Assembly (NCBI GenBank): GCA_004321905.1
Contig: SCQF01000048.1
Coordinates: forward strand, 1-64,000
DNA from: Verrucomicrobiota bacterium
Lineage (GTDB): Bacteria; Verrucomicrobiota; Kiritimatiellia; CAIQIC01
Direction: 5' to 3'
DNA: 64,000 bases
Shown: positions 7,163 to 16,067 of the stretch, in pieces
Layout: each line of letters begins with the position of its first letter
Position numbering within the stretch: position 1 is the stretch's first letter
Notes under the pieces: model-generated
Told to the model about the DNA's origin: nothing
The model's database searches: none
Seen by the model: the letters and a program-made list of their open reading frames with translations, nothing else
Translations under genes and position numbers: made by a program

Positions 7163-8374
7163 TTATTCCAGTTTTCCAAACATGATGCGTTCCTTACGAC
7201 TTTTGTCCGTGTCGCCCTGTGTCACGGTGAGCCAGATGGTGCCGTTGTGCTCGTGGAACGCCGGATACTGGAAAGATTTTTCGGTCTCGAAGCGATATTT
7301 ACGTTCCCAAATTTTGCCGTCGCGGGAGATGTCGAGGTTGAAGACGCTACGACCTACACCGTTGATATACGAGGCCTCCTGCCAGCCGAGGTAATAAAGG
7401 CCGTTGAACCGGTCGAACGTGGGCTTGGAGTTGGTCCCTTTACGCACAAAATCACGGGGCCGGCCAGCCGTCCATGCCTTTCCATCCTTGCTGGTGGAAA
7501 AAATATAATTGCGGTTGCCACCATCCTGGCGGCAGATGGCCAGCCATGTTCCGTCCGGCAGACGATTCACAGCCGACTCGGTAAGATTCAGTTCGTGTGG
7601 CAAATTGTAGTGGCCGACGATTTCAAAAGTTTCGAGGTCGTCGCTCATCACCGCGAGCGCGTTCTGACCGCCGGGAAAGTTATTCAAGGCGACGTAGGTC
7701 TTGCCGCCGAACGACTGGAATGCACTGAAAAGGTAGAGGCCATGATCGAGCGGTTTGCGGGTGAACCCCTCAGCGGCGGCATCGGCATGAAAAAACCGTG
7801 GTTGCATGTCGAAGAGGCCGGCCGCGGTCTTGAGTTTCGCTTTGTGAATATGTGTTTCAAAAGTCAAACTTTCCAACTTGAAATCCAAAAACCACGTCTG
7901 TGACTGCCGCTCCCCCGGCGCTTCATTGGCGAAGTAGCAGCGTAGTGTCTGGGCATCTTTCCGAATGATACGCGGCACAAAACAGGAACCCCGTGGTAGT
8001 GTTTCATTGGCGTACGCCTGCCCGCTCTGCGCGAACGGAATGATCCGCTCCACGGCGAGCGTTTTCAGGTTCACCACCGATAGCGCCGCATAGATGAACG
8101 GCCAACCCGAATTCTCACTGGGCCGGTCGTCATTCACCTCCGCGACAACAAAGGCCCGCTCACCCGCACAGGCGAACTCCGCATCATGTGCGCCGCGCAC
8201 CTGTGGCGCCGTGACTTTCACCAAGCCTGCCAGCACCCGGTCCGCGGCCGCTTTGGCGTTCCACTCGGGAGGAAGCAATTTCTGAACAGACGCTGTACTA
8301 CTTTCGGCAAACGCGGTAGAATTCAGTGCGCCGCAGAACAGTGCAGCCGCTAGGATTATTTTTTTTGTTTTCAT
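7163..8374 (-). CDS. Secreted sialidase/BNR-type beta-propeller protein
   Basis: A 403-aa protein with a clear signal peptide (KTKKIILAAALFCG...AFA). The repeated WxxG/D-strand pattern and Asp-box-like STSKDGKAW and DISRDGKIW segments indicate a six-bladed sialidase-type propeller. Such secreted propellers act on terminal sugars of polysaccharides or glycoproteins, though some are lyases or lack activity. A complete arginine triad cannot be assigned by eye. The start overlaps the stop of the upstream sialidase-like gene (ATGA), so it is the last gene of the KDG-pathway operon. Confidence 0.7.
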   Translation of the reverse strand: MKTKKIILAAALFCGALNSTAFAESSTASVQKLLPPEWNAKAAADRVLAGLVKVTAPQVRGAHDAEFACAGERAFVVAEVNDDRPSENSGWPFIYAALSVVNLKTLAVERIIPFAQSGQAYANETLPRGSCFVPRIIRKDAQTLRCYFANEAPGERQSQTWFLDFKLESLTFETHIHKAKLKTAAGLFDMQPRFFHADAAAEGFTRKPLDHGLYLFSAFQSFGGKTYVALNNFPGGQNALAVMSDDLETFEIVGHYNLPHELNLTESAVNRLPDGTWLAICRQDGGNRNYIFSTSKDGKAWTAGRPRDFVRKGTNSKPTFDRFNGLYYLGWQEASYINGVGRSVFNLDISRDGKIWERKYRFETEKSFQYPAFHEHNGTIWLTVTQGDTDKSRKERIMFGKLE

Positions 8375-9642
8375 GGTTGTTTACTCTTGCTGGATTTCTT
8401 TTTGCGCTTTGCGTCATTCTCCAAATCCTGCGTATTCCCATATCCCTGCGCACGATTGATCAGGAGTTGGAGCCGTGCATCCGGCGAAACAATTTTTCCC
8501 GCCCGAATATCCGCTTCGTGAATGATACCGAGTAAAATTTCCTTCGCATCCGACCTGTAACGAAAGCGGTCATAGGCAATGTAAATGCGACCGTCGGGAG
8601 CTTGGGTGGCATCGGGATACGAAACACCTGCCCGCTCATCCAGCAGCAGCTTGTGGGGCCACGTTTTGCCTTCGTCATCCGACAACCATGCCGCCAACCG
8701 ATTACGGGGATATTGTCCGTTCGACTTCTCTTGCTCTACATCATGATAAATCAGCAAAAAAGCGCCCGACGCCAGCCGCCGCATATGCGCACGCGTCTGG
8801 GTCCCCTCGCGCAACGGCACCGCCGCCGACCAGGTGCGGCCGTTGTCCACCGAGGTGCTTTGATGCAACCCGCCTACTCGTCGTATGACCATCCACAAGC
8901 TCCCATCTTGGCGTTGCGCCAGCGTGGACTCGCTGAAATTGCGCATTTCAAATGGAATGGTCGTACCGCCGAGGTATTGCCACGAAGCGCCTTCGTTAGT
9001 TGTGATCAAGGTGCAGGTCTCGTTCATGGTGCGGCTGTTGCCGCCCAGGAAAAATGGTGCGACCCAACCACCACTTGCCGGCAAAATCGGTTTTCCAAAA
9101 AGACAGCCGCCGGGATAAACGAGCATGGGCTTGGACCACATGGGAGCAGCCTCATCAGGCGTATCGGTGCGAATCGCACAGGTGCCATCCCATCTTGGCC
9201 TACTCTCCTTTTTCGATGCCGCAGTAATCTGGTGATAAAAAACCCATAATCGTCCTTGCGGATCAACCCACGGCAACGGATCAACAATTTTTGAATCGCC
9301 GGGACCTTGGATGACAACCACGGGCTTCGACCACGTCTGTCCGTCGTCGCCGCTGGTGGCGAGCAGAACATAATTACCCGTCAGGCCTTCTCCAAGGCCG
9401 CCGCTATACCACGTGGCCCAAAGGCGTCCGTGCGGGGCGCGTTCAATTCCCGGAATACCCTGCCAGACGCGAACGCTGTCATCATAAGCGCGCCCCGGAT
9501 TGATGATGACATCGGCGGCAGGGAAGGAACTGTTTTCGGCCGCACCGGCGGCAAGAAGTGTCCCGCAGAATAAAACCACCAGCAGAATTTCCAAAAGTTG
9601 GAAACCCGCGCTGCCCAATTTTCCGAACCTGGGAAGTTTCAT
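8371..9642 (-). CDS. Secreted sialidase (neuraminidase)-family protein
   Basis: A 423-aa protein with a signal peptide (residues 1-35) and a GH33-like propeller. The IERAPHGRLWATW segment near residue 66 is the RIP-like motif. Asp-boxes SGDDGQTW, SVDNGRTW and SDDEGKTW are visible, and LLDERAGVSYPDATQAPDGRIYI is typical of the 'sialidase family' group common in PVC bacteria. The C-terminus is Lys-rich. The first 20 residues (FGKLGSAGFQLLE) are encoded by a degenerate palindrome pair at 9588-9636. The sequence is closely similar to the N-terminal half of the 777-aa protein at 12754-15087. The sugar specificity is not deducible; the KDG genes upstream suggest a uronate-containing polymer. Confidence 0.75.
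   Translation of the reverse strand: MKLPRFGKLGSAGFQLLEILLVVLFCGTLLAAGAAENSSFPAADVIINPGRAYDDSVRVWQGIPGIERAPHGRLWATWYSGGLGEGLTGNYVLLATSGDDGQTWSKPVVVIQGPGDSKIVDPLPWVDPQGRLWVFYHQITAASKKESRPRWDGTCAIRTDTPDEAAPMWSKPMLVYPGGCLFGKPILPASGGWVAPFFLGGNSRTMNETCTLITTNEGASWQYLGGTTIPFEMRNFSESTLAQRQDGSLWMVIRRVGGLHQSTSVDNGRTWSAAVPLREGTQTRAHMRRLASGAFLLIYHDVEQEKSNGQYPRNRLAAWLSDDEGKTWPHKLLLDERAGVSYPDATQAPDGRIYIAYDRFRYRSDAKEILLGIIHEADIRAGKIVSPDARLQLLINRAQGYGNTQDLENDAKRKKKSSKSKQP
9588..9636. repeat. Degenerate TTCCAA palindrome pair in a signal peptide
   Basis: Two diverged copies, CCAAAAGTTGG (centre 9596) and CCGAACCTGGG (centre 9628), are 32 nt apart. The spacing is intact although the arms have decayed. They encode part of the sialidase-like signal peptide. 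Confidence 0.7.
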
Positions 9643-9657
9643 ATTTTTACCTCGGAA

Positions 9658-10950
9658 TTATTTTCTAATGGGCGTCTCTGGCCGCACGAAGAGCCACGCC
9701 AGCGAACCCGCAACACACCACCCCGCCGCAACGATGAAGGAGGCCGTCCAACCAAAATGATCCGCAATCCACGGCGTGAGCGCCGCCGTGACGGCGCCGC
9801 CAATTTGCGCGCCCATGTTCATCAGGCCGGACACGGTCCCCGCCGACTTACCCGCGATGTCCGCGCTCACGGCCCAAAACGCGCTTTGGGCCAGATAGAG
9901 CGCCCCGGCGCCGCCCGCCAACACGATGCTCGCCACGCGCGCACTGGCCACTTGCGTCGCGAGCGCCAGAAATACCCCAGCCAGCGCGATCCCGAACATC
10001 GCCACACCACAGCGGCCCGCACGCTTGCCATAGTGCCGCGTGATCCGGTCCGCCAGCCACCCCCCCAGCGGCGCAGCGCACGCCATCGCGATGAACGGCA
10101 ACATCGAATAGAACGCGCTCGATTTCAAATCGAGCCCGCGCACGCGGCTCAAATAGATGAAAAACCACGTGAAAAAAATGTACGCAACATAACCATATGT
10201 GAAATAGCTGAAGGTGATCGCCCACACATTACGGCTGCCAACGATCGCACGCCAGGGAAGCACCTCTCCGGCTTCGTTGGCCGTCGCCGGCAGCCCCGCC
10301 TCGATGAACGCAATCTCTGGCTGGCTGACGAGCGGATGTTCGCGGGGCGAATCACGCGCCATAAGGAACCAGACCGCGCCCGCCGCCAGTCCAATCAGCG
10401 CGCTCGCGTAGAAGGACCAATGCCAGCCCCAATGCGTGAGAATGAAAATGATGATCGGCGGCGTCACGCCCGCGCCAGCACCCACCCCCGCAAAGATCAG
10501 CCCATTCGCCAACCCGCGTTCGGACGAGGGAATCCAGCTTGAGACCAACCGATTGGAGGATGGATATACCACCGCTTCCCCCAGCCCCAGCAGAAAGCGC
10601 GTTCCGATCAGCATCGCCACCGACCCCGCCATGCCCATGGGCACCAAGGCCGTGAGCGTTGTGAAAATTCCCCACCACACCACGCCGAGTGCGATCACCA
10701 TCCGCGCACCGAAACGATCGGCCAACCGTCCGCCCGGAATTTGAAACAAGGCATAGCCGATAACAAACGCGCTGAACACCCAACCAAGTTGCACATTCGT
10801 CAGCGCAAAATCTTTTTGGATCGCCTGACCCGCAATCGAGATGTTCACCCGATCCAGATAGGCGACGGCGCCGATCAGAAACATCCAAAAGACCAGCGCC
10901 CAACGCAACCGGCCAGCCAACAATCCCGCCAATGATGGTGCAACACGCAT
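9658..10950 (-). CDS. MFS transporter, hexuronate/anion:cation symporter type
   Basis: A 430-aa, 12-segment major facilitator protein. LDRVNISIAG in the first segment and GGRLADRFGARM after the second are characteristic of the anion:cation symporter family (ExuT, GudP, UhpC relatives). A cytoplasmic loop precedes the second six-helix half, which carries GGWLADRITRHYGKR. The ATG at 10950 lies 8 bp after the KDG kinase stop and has a GAAG site, so I prefer it to longer starts that overlap the kinase. Genomic context (KDPG aldolase and KDG kinase upstream) points to uptake of a hexuronate, 2-keto-3-deoxygluconate or a related sugar acid. Confidence 0.85.
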   Translation of the reverse strand: MRVAPSLAGLLAGRLRWALVFWMFLIGAVAYLDRVNISIAGQAIQKDFALTNVQLGWVFSAFVIGYALFQIPGGRLADRFGARMVIALGVVWWGIFTTLTALVPMGMAGSVAMLIGTRFLLGLGEAVVYPSSNRLVSSWIPSSERGLANGLIFAGVGAGAGVTPPIIIFILTHWGWHWSFYASALIGLAAGAVWFLMARDSPREHPLVSQPEIAFIEAGLPATANEAGEVLPWRAIVGSRNVWAITFSYFTYGYVAYIFFTWFFIYLSRVRGLDLKSSAFYSMLPFIAMACAAPLGGWLADRITRHYGKRAGRCGVAMFGIALAGVFLALATQVASARVASIVLAGGAGALYLAQSAFWAVSADIAGKSAGTVSGLMNMGAQIGGAVTAALTPWIADHFGWTASFIVAAGWCVAGSLAWLFVRPETPIRK

Positions 10951-10958
10951 AAGCTTCT

Positions 10959-12050
10959 TCACCGCACGACCCGGCCCGACGCGCTGCCGCCCATGAGCGC
11001 CTCGACCTCGGCGCGACTGGAGAAGTTGTAGTCGCCAACAATGGAGTGCGCCAGGCACGACGACGCCACCGCAAACGACAACGCCGTCTGTGGCTCGCAG
11101 AGTCCCGGCGTCAGCCGTGCGAAGATTAGTCCGGCGGCAAACGCATCACCGCCGCCGACGCGATCCACGATGTGCGTGATCTGGTAGGGCTGATATTGCC
11201 CGGAGCGGAGCGGAGCAAAATAAGCGCGGTCGCTGGCGGCATCGAACAGCATCGCACCCCAATTGTTATGCGAAGCCGAAATACTTTCGCGCAACGTGAT
11301 CGCCACGAGTTTGACCTGCGGGAACTGCGCGACGATCTGCCGCGCGACATCGGGATATTTGTCCGTCGCCAGTTTGCCCGCCTGCACGTCGGTATCGGAT
11401 GCGTGGATACCGAGTACTTCGCCGGCATCTTCCTCGTTGCCGATCACTACGTCTACAAACGGTAGAATTTTTCGCATCGTCCGTTGTGCCAGTGCCTGCG
11501 GATCGGTCGCCGGTTCCCAACTCCACAACTTGCGCCGAAAGTTCAGATCGCACGAGACGGTCACGCCTTGCGCGTGCGCCGCCTGCACGGCCGCCAGCGC
11601 GGCCGCGCTCGCCAAGGCGGAGATCGCCGGCGTGATACCGGAGATGTGAAACCAACCCGCTCCGGCAAAAATTTTGGCCCACGGATAGCTCTCCGGCGGG
11701 GTCAACGAAATCGCGGAGCTTTCACGGTCATAGATCACGTTGCTCGGGCGCTGGTTCGCGCCGGTCTCCAGAAAATAGAGGCCGAGCCGCCCGCGCTTTG
11801 TGCGTTGAACATACTGCGTATCCACGCCCATCGCCTTTAGGTTCGCCACACAGGCGTCGCCGAGCGCATGCTTGGGCAGCGCTGTAACGAAAGTCGCCTC
11901 GCCGCCAAGATAGGCAACCGACGCGGCAACCGTGGCCTCGGCCCCGGCAAAGGTGAAGTCGAGCGCGCCGGGCAACGCCTGCCGAAAACGCAGAAACCCA
12001 CGCGGTGCCACGCGCCCCATGATCTCACCAAACGTAACCACTTTATTCAT
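10959..12050 (-). CDS. kdgK: 2-keto-3-deoxygluconate kinase (PfkB family)
   Basis: A 363-aa ribokinase/PfkB-fold kinase. It starts FGEIMGRV.P.GFLRFRQ and carries NFR (substrate loop), VIGNEEDA and the catalytic GGGDAFAAG (residues about 299-307, Asp as base). These features match the KDG kinase branch that converts 2-keto-3-deoxygluconate to KDPG. The start at 12050 overlaps the aldolase stop by ATGA, so the two successive pathway steps are translationally coupled. Other sugar kinases of the family cannot be excluded from sequence alone, but the neighbouring KDPG aldolase supports the call. Confidence 0.85.
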   Translation of the reverse strand: MNKVVTFGEIMGRVAPRGFLRFRQALPGALDFTFAGAEATVAASVAYLGGEATFVTALPKHALGDACVANLKAMGVDTQYVQRTKRGRLGLYFLETGANQRPSNVIYDRESSAISLTPPESYPWAKIFAGAGWFHISGITPAISALASAAALAAVQAAHAQGVTVSCDLNFRRKLWSWEPATDPQALAQRTMRKILPFVDVVIGNEEDAGEVLGIHASDTDVQAGKLATDKYPDVARQIVAQFPQVKLVAITLRESISASHNNWGAMLFDAASDRAYFAPLRSGQYQPYQITHIVDRVGGGDAFAAGLIFARLTPGLCEPQTALSFAVASSCLAHSIVGDYNFSSRAEVEALMGGSASGRVVR

Positions 12051-12709
12051 TGCGCGCTCCCCGAATGAATACGTTGTACCAGTTGCGTTGCTTGCCGCGC
12101 ATTCTCGGTGATCCGCGACCACGCCTGCTGTTTGATCAGCTCGCGCGGCGCGATCCACGACCCACCGACCGCCTGAATGATCGGCTCGCGCAGATATTTT
12201 TCAATATTGGTCATATCCAACCCGCCTAGTGGGATGAAGCGCACGTTCAGGTGCAAGAAAGGCGCGGCCATATACTTCAAATAGTTCAGCCCACCGGAAG
12301 ATTCGGCGGGGAAAAACTTCAACAACCGACACGCGCACTCCAAGGCTTGTTCAACATCCGAGGGCGTCACCACACCCGGCGCAAACGGCAAACCGGCTTC
12401 CGTGGCCGCCCGAATAACTCGTGGATTTGTGCCCGGTGCCACGCCAAAGACCGCGCCCGCCGCCGCCACGTCCCGCACTTGCGCGGGCGTAATGACCGTG
12501 CCCATGCCTGCCAGCATCTCCGGCACCTCGCCAACAATGCGCCGTAAGGCTTCGATGGCCACCGGGGTACGCAACGTCAGCTCCATAAGGTCCACGCCGC
12601 CCGCCAAAAGCGCGCGCGCCAGCGGCACTGCATCTTCTGCACGATCCACCACCAACACAGCGATTACGCCCGTGTGCTGCATTCGCGTCATGATTTTTTC
12701 AGTATTCAT
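12047..12709 (-). CDS. eda: KDPG aldolase (2-dehydro-3-deoxyphosphogluconate aldolase)
   Basis: A 220-aa class I aldolase splitting KDPG into pyruvate and glyceraldehyde 3-phosphate. Catalytic residues align with the family: E43 and R47 in MELTLRTP, the GTVITPAQ turn, and the Schiff-base lysine K131 in LLKFFPAE. GGLD and GGSW supply the phosphate-binding ends of the barrel. Length is normal. The downstream kinase overlaps by ATGA; upstream, a 44-bp gap separates it from the large two-propeller gene. Confidence 0.92.
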   Translation of the reverse strand: MNTEKIMTRMQHTGVIAVLVVDRAEDAVPLARALLAGGVDLMELTLRTPVAIEALRRIVGEVPEMLAGMGTVITPAQVRDVAAAGAVFGVAPGTNPRVIRAATEAGLPFAPGVVTPSDVEQALECACRLLKFFPAESSGGLNYLKYMAAPFLHLNVRFIPLGGLDMTNIEKYLREPIIQAVGGSWIAPRELIKQQAWSRITENARQATQLVQRIHSGSAQ

Positions 12710-12753
12710 AAAAATATCCTGTTGTGAAATTCGTCAGCACCACCCATCTGAGC

Positions 12754-15087
12754 TCATGGCACCGCCAAGGCCGTGAGCGGAATGATGGAGAGTGCGCAGT
12801 CTTCCTTGCCCTGTGTGTAGATCACGTAGAGCTTGCCATCGTGCTCAACGGCGGCGGGGTAGGACCACTCGGTGGAGTGACCCGCGTTCGTCTTTTTGGG
12901 ATCTGACGTACCGAGCAGGCGACGCACGGGCGTCTGCTGGTGACGAATTTTCCAGATGCGACAGAATTTGTCACCGCCAGGCGCCGTCACGGCAATGGAG
13001 AGCAACCCACGGCCCTGTTCAAGGTTATCGGTAACCAGATATTGCTGGCCCGTGCTCAAGCGACCGCAGAGCGGCTTACCGGCCGCAAGCGGGAAATTGC
13101 TCAAGGCAAGCTTCGTCCATGTACGGCCACAGTCCTTGCTGCTGGCGCAGGGCGCGGTTTTGGAATTTTTCGGGCGGCAGATGGCGATAAGTTCGTCACC
13201 GCGCTCGAGCAGCGTGGTTTCCGGAAACATCAGCGGGATGTCGTCCGGGCGGGGTATCTGCACCACGTCCCACTGGGTGAAGTCGTCGCCGTGACTGATC
13301 CCCACGGCGGCTTCGAACCAGCTCAATTCACCGCTGATGATCCAGTTGCCGTCGCGCATTTTACGCGGCGGGGTGAAGGGAATGAAGCCGGGGATGTGCG
13401 CCTGCTGCGGTTGCCAGCTTTGTTTGGCCGCATCCAAGGTGAAGATTTCCGTGCGCGGCTGTTCTTTTTCCCAGCGCGTGAAGAAGCCCCAGAGTTTGCC
13501 CTGATGCTCCAGCAGCGCGGGATGGTTGTAGCTTTCGCCGCCGAGTTCCGGCGGTGCGACCCACGTCGCAACCGGCCCCCACGTCAAACCGCCGTCGGTG
13601 GAACTGCGACCCCGCAGCAGTTCATCCTTCACATTGGCCTCAAACCGCGGATGGTTGGCCCAGCCGGCGTAGAGGCTGCCGTTGTGCCACGCGATGGTTG
13701 CTTCATGGAGATAGTGGAAACCGCCGCGCTGTGCGCGCTCGACTTGGACGTGCGTCACCACGGGGAGATCGAGCATGGCGTCGTACCCGGGAAAGGGAAC
13801 TTGCGGATCCCAGAGTGCCGGAAGCGTGGTATTGGCGGCGAGTTCCACAGAACTGATCCGACTGGTCTTAGCCTTCGTAGCGGCCGCTTTGAGTGAGGTA
13901 TTCACACCCGTGGCTTGATTGATCAACATCCGCAACCGCCCCGCCGGCGACACGATATGCTGCCCCAGAACATCCTCTTCGGTAAACGTCGCCATCAGTA
14001 TCTGCTTGGCGCCGCCCCGGTCAAAATCATAGATGATATAGATTCTTCCATCTGCAGCTTGCACCCCGTCGGGATAGGAAATCCCGACGCGTTCATCCAA
14101 CAGCAAGCCGCCTTTCCACGTGCGGCCATCGTCCTCGGACAAAAACGCGGTCAGGTGCGAGCGGTCTTTCTTTCCGCCCGGCGGATCATGCCGCACCAGC
14201 AGCAAGTTTCCGCTGATCAGCTTCTGCACAAAAAAACGCGCGATCGGATGTGGAATCGAACTGGGCTTCACGTCGGTCCACGTTTTCCCGCCATCGGTAG
14301 AGACGCTTTCGCCAATGCCGGTATAATTTTTTGTATCGGGAGGAAACTTGCCGCGTACCAGCATCCACAGCGAACCATCTTTGCGTTCGACGAGCATGTG
14401 CTCATCCGCGTTGCGTGATTTTCGATCCGGGATGCTGGCCGCGCCCAGCTCGCGGAAGGTCACGCCACGGTCAAGGGAGACAACCACCCGCGCACTGGCC
14501 TCGGCAGACCAAGTGGCGATGGGTAGCAGCCACCGGCCATCCGCCGCCACGATGGGTTTGTTCAGCATGACGCCTCTGGAAATCGTGCGCGGAACCGACC
14601 ATATGGCGTCGGCCTGTGAGGGATTCGACGTCGAGATGGCCAAGCACTCTGAAACCAGACCCGGATTCCCTGCAATTTCCTGTGCCCAAAAGAGCCAGAG
14701 TTTGCCGTCGGGATCAAACCAGAGACAGGGATCGAATGCGCGCACCGGCCCATCACGGTCGGGATCGAGAATCAGCGCGCGCTGCCACGTCTGGCCGTCG
14801 TCGCCGCTGGTGTCGAGGATGATGTAATTGTTTTTGTCCTCGGTGACCCCGCCGCCATACCACGCCGCCCAAAGCCGACCGTTTGGCGCGCGCTCAATGG
14901 CGGGAATGCCTTGAAACATGCGGACGCTGTCGGCATATTCCGGCCCCGGCGTGGAATTCAACCGCGGCACTTGCAAGGCCATATCATGGGTCACGCCTTG
15001 GGAAAAAATCTCGGTAGCCGGCGCCAGCGCCGTGCTCCACAAAAGACAACCCACTACCGCCACCGGCCAGGTTTTCGACATTTTCAT
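12754..15087 (-). CDS. Secreted protein with two fused sialidase-type propellers
   Basis: A 777-aa secreted protein (signal peptide residues 1-24, ...LAPATE). Residues about 45-405 are a sialidase-family propeller very like the protein at 8371-9642 (shared QGIPxIERAPxGRLWAxWY, SGDDGQTW and LLDERxGxSYPD). Residues about 445-777 form a second propeller with STDGGLTWG and SSKDCGRTW Asp-boxes, ending in a YPAAVEHDGKLYVIYTQG strand reminiscent of the end of the protein at 7163-8374 (YPAFHEHNGTIWLTVTQG). The two smaller genes, in the same order downstream, look like the separated counterparts of the two halves. It follows the GntR-family gene by 24 bp and is probably its first regulated target. Enzymatic specificity is unknown. 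Confidence 0.75.
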   Translation of the reverse strand: MKMSKTWPVAVVGCLLWSTALAPATEIFSQGVTHDMALQVPRLNSTPGPEYADSVRMFQGIPAIERAPNGRLWAAWYGGGVTEDKNNYIILDTSGDDGQTWQRALILDPDRDGPVRAFDPCLWFDPDGKLWLFWAQEIAGNPGLVSECLAISTSNPSQADAIWSVPRTISRGVMLNKPIVAADGRWLLPIATWSAEASARVVVSLDRGVTFRELGAASIPDRKSRNADEHMLVERKDGSLWMLVRGKFPPDTKNYTGIGESVSTDGGKTWTDVKPSSIPHPIARFFVQKLISGNLLLVRHDPPGGKKDRSHLTAFLSEDDGRTWKGGLLLDERVGISYPDGVQAADGRIYIIYDFDRGGAKQILMATFTEEDVLGQHIVSPAGRLRMLINQATGVNTSLKAAATKAKTSRISSVELAANTTLPALWDPQVPFPGYDAMLDLPVVTHVQVERAQRGGFHYLHEATIAWHNGSLYAGWANHPRFEANVKDELLRGRSSTDGGLTWGPVATWVAPPELGGESYNHPALLEHQGKLWGFFTRWEKEQPRTEIFTLDAAKQSWQPQQAHIPGFIPFTPPRKMRDGNWIISGELSWFEAAVGISHGDDFTQWDVVQIPRPDDIPLMFPETTLLERGDELIAICRPKNSKTAPCASSKDCGRTWTKLALSNFPLAAGKPLCGRLSTGQQYLVTDNLEQGRGLLSIAVTAPGGDKFCRIWKIRHQQTPVRRLLGTSDPKKTNAGHSTEWSYPAAVEHDGKLYVIYTQGKEDCALSIIPLTALAVP

Positions 15088-15111
15088 GGTTTTGTATCCT
15101 TTCGAAAAAAC

Positions 15112-15894
15112 TCAGCGTGCGCGTTTGCGCCTCGTTCCACCCTGCCCCAATTCCACAATCAAAGCCTCCATGGCCTTGGCGAGATCAGCCGGCGGTGCCG
15201 CCGGATGTTCGTCCGGCTGCCGGGCATCGAATGCCGCCAGCGCCGCGTCCAAACTGGCCTGCATATGGTTTTCCAAAAATCGCTGTGCCGCCGCCGCATC
15301 CCGCCGACGTACGGCCCGGGCCACACGGGCATGGTGCAACCATACACGCGCAAGGTGATGCAGGTCGCGTTGATGACTCCGATAGCCGAAGATGGAACTG
15401 CGAATATGGACATCACACAGGATTTTGAGTGCATAACGATTGCCGGCCGCCCGCAGCAACAAGAGGTGGAAGGCCAGATCGGCGAGCAGATAGCGCCGCA
15501 GCGGATCGCCATCCATGATCTCCGCACCTGAATCACGAAACGCCGTAATAGCCGCGCGCAGCTCGTCGCACAGCCGTTGCAACGCATGGATTTGTTGCGG
15601 ACGCATTCGCGCCACAGCCCGTTTGACGGCGAAAGCCTCCAGCGCCATTCTCACTTCGTAGGCCTCGATCAATTGCGCGCGATCCGGCTCGGCCACAAAC
15701 GTTCCGCTGGAGGCCACCTGACACAACATGCCCTCCGACTCCAACCGGCGAATCGCCTCACGCACCGGCGTCCGGCTGATGCCCAGTTCCCGCGCCAGAC
15801 TGTGCTCCGAAATCTTCGCGCCAGAACGCAGGCGCGCCCGCAGCAGCTTGCGCTGAATGTGCTGATAGGCGACGGTGCTCAACGTGGTGGTCAT
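15112..15894 (-). CDS. GntR/FadR-family transcriptional regulator
   Basis: A 260-aa protein. The N-terminal winged helix (about 10-75) has the GntR signature LRSGAKISEHSLARELGISRTPVREAIRRLESEGML. The C-terminal all-helical FCD ligand-binding domain (about 85-220) has the metal/ligand motif D...FH..LL.AAGN. FCD-type regulators usually respond to sugar acids or their derivatives, which fits the KDG genes. It is the first gene of the operon, and a perfect 24-bp palindrome overlaps its own transcription start region, so autoregulation and control of the whole operon are likely. The C-terminal 40 residues are Ala/Pro/Arg-rich and may be disordered. Confidence 0.88.
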   Translation of the reverse strand: MTTTLSTVAYQHIQRKLLRARLRSGAKISEHSLARELGISRTPVREAIRRLESEGMLCQVASSGTFVAEPDRAQLIEAYEVRMALEAFAVKRAVARMRPQQIHALQRLCDELRAAITAFRDSGAEIMDGDPLRRYLLADLAFHLLLLRAAGNRYALKILCDVHIRSSIFGYRSHQRDLHHLARVWLHHARVARAVRRRDAAAAQRFLENHMQASLDAALAAFDARQPDEHPAAPPADLAKAMEALIVELGQGGTRRKRAR

Positions 15895-15911
15895 CTGCGA
15901 TTTTTTCGCTC

Positions 15912-15935
15912 CACCAACCGGTATACCGGTTGGTG
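15912..15935. promoter_or_regulatory. 24-bp perfect palindromic operator for the GntR-family regulator
   Basis: CACCAACCGGTATACCGGTTGGTG is a perfect dyad centred on GGTATACC. FCD-type GntR proteins bind TNGTATACNA-like dyads (family knowledge). A second, partial site, TGTATACCA at 15941-15949, overlaps the proposed -10 box. The dyad lies 17-40 bp upstream of the start codon, and its promoter-distal edge touches the ribosome-binding region (GGTGGAG). Confidence 0.8.
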
Positions 15936-15940
15936 AATCC

Positions 15941-15970
15941 TGTATACCAAAGGTAAGCCTGAGACGTCAA
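15941..15970 (-). promoter_or_regulatory. Promoter of the GntR/KDG operon
   Basis: On the minus strand a -35 TTGACG (15970-15965) is followed after 18 bp by a -10 TATACA (15946-15941). The operator palindrome begins 5 bp downstream of the -10, covering the expected start of transcription. Confidence 0.65.
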
Positions 15971-16017
15971 CATGTTTTCATGAAAACCGTGAAAGAAAGG
16001 AAACGCCACGCACCCGG

Positions 16018-16067
16018 TTTCCAAACCCTGGAAAGCCGATCGCTTGATTTTCCAAGGCTTGGAAAAT
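16018..16067. repeat. Paired TTCCAA palindrome between the GntR promoter and aspS
   Basis: Centres at 16026 and 16057, 31 nt apart. The second copy (GATTTTCCAAGGCTTGGAAAATC) is perfect over 23 bp and touches the aspS stop codon, so it is placed as a possible transcription end for aspS. Confidence 0.92.
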
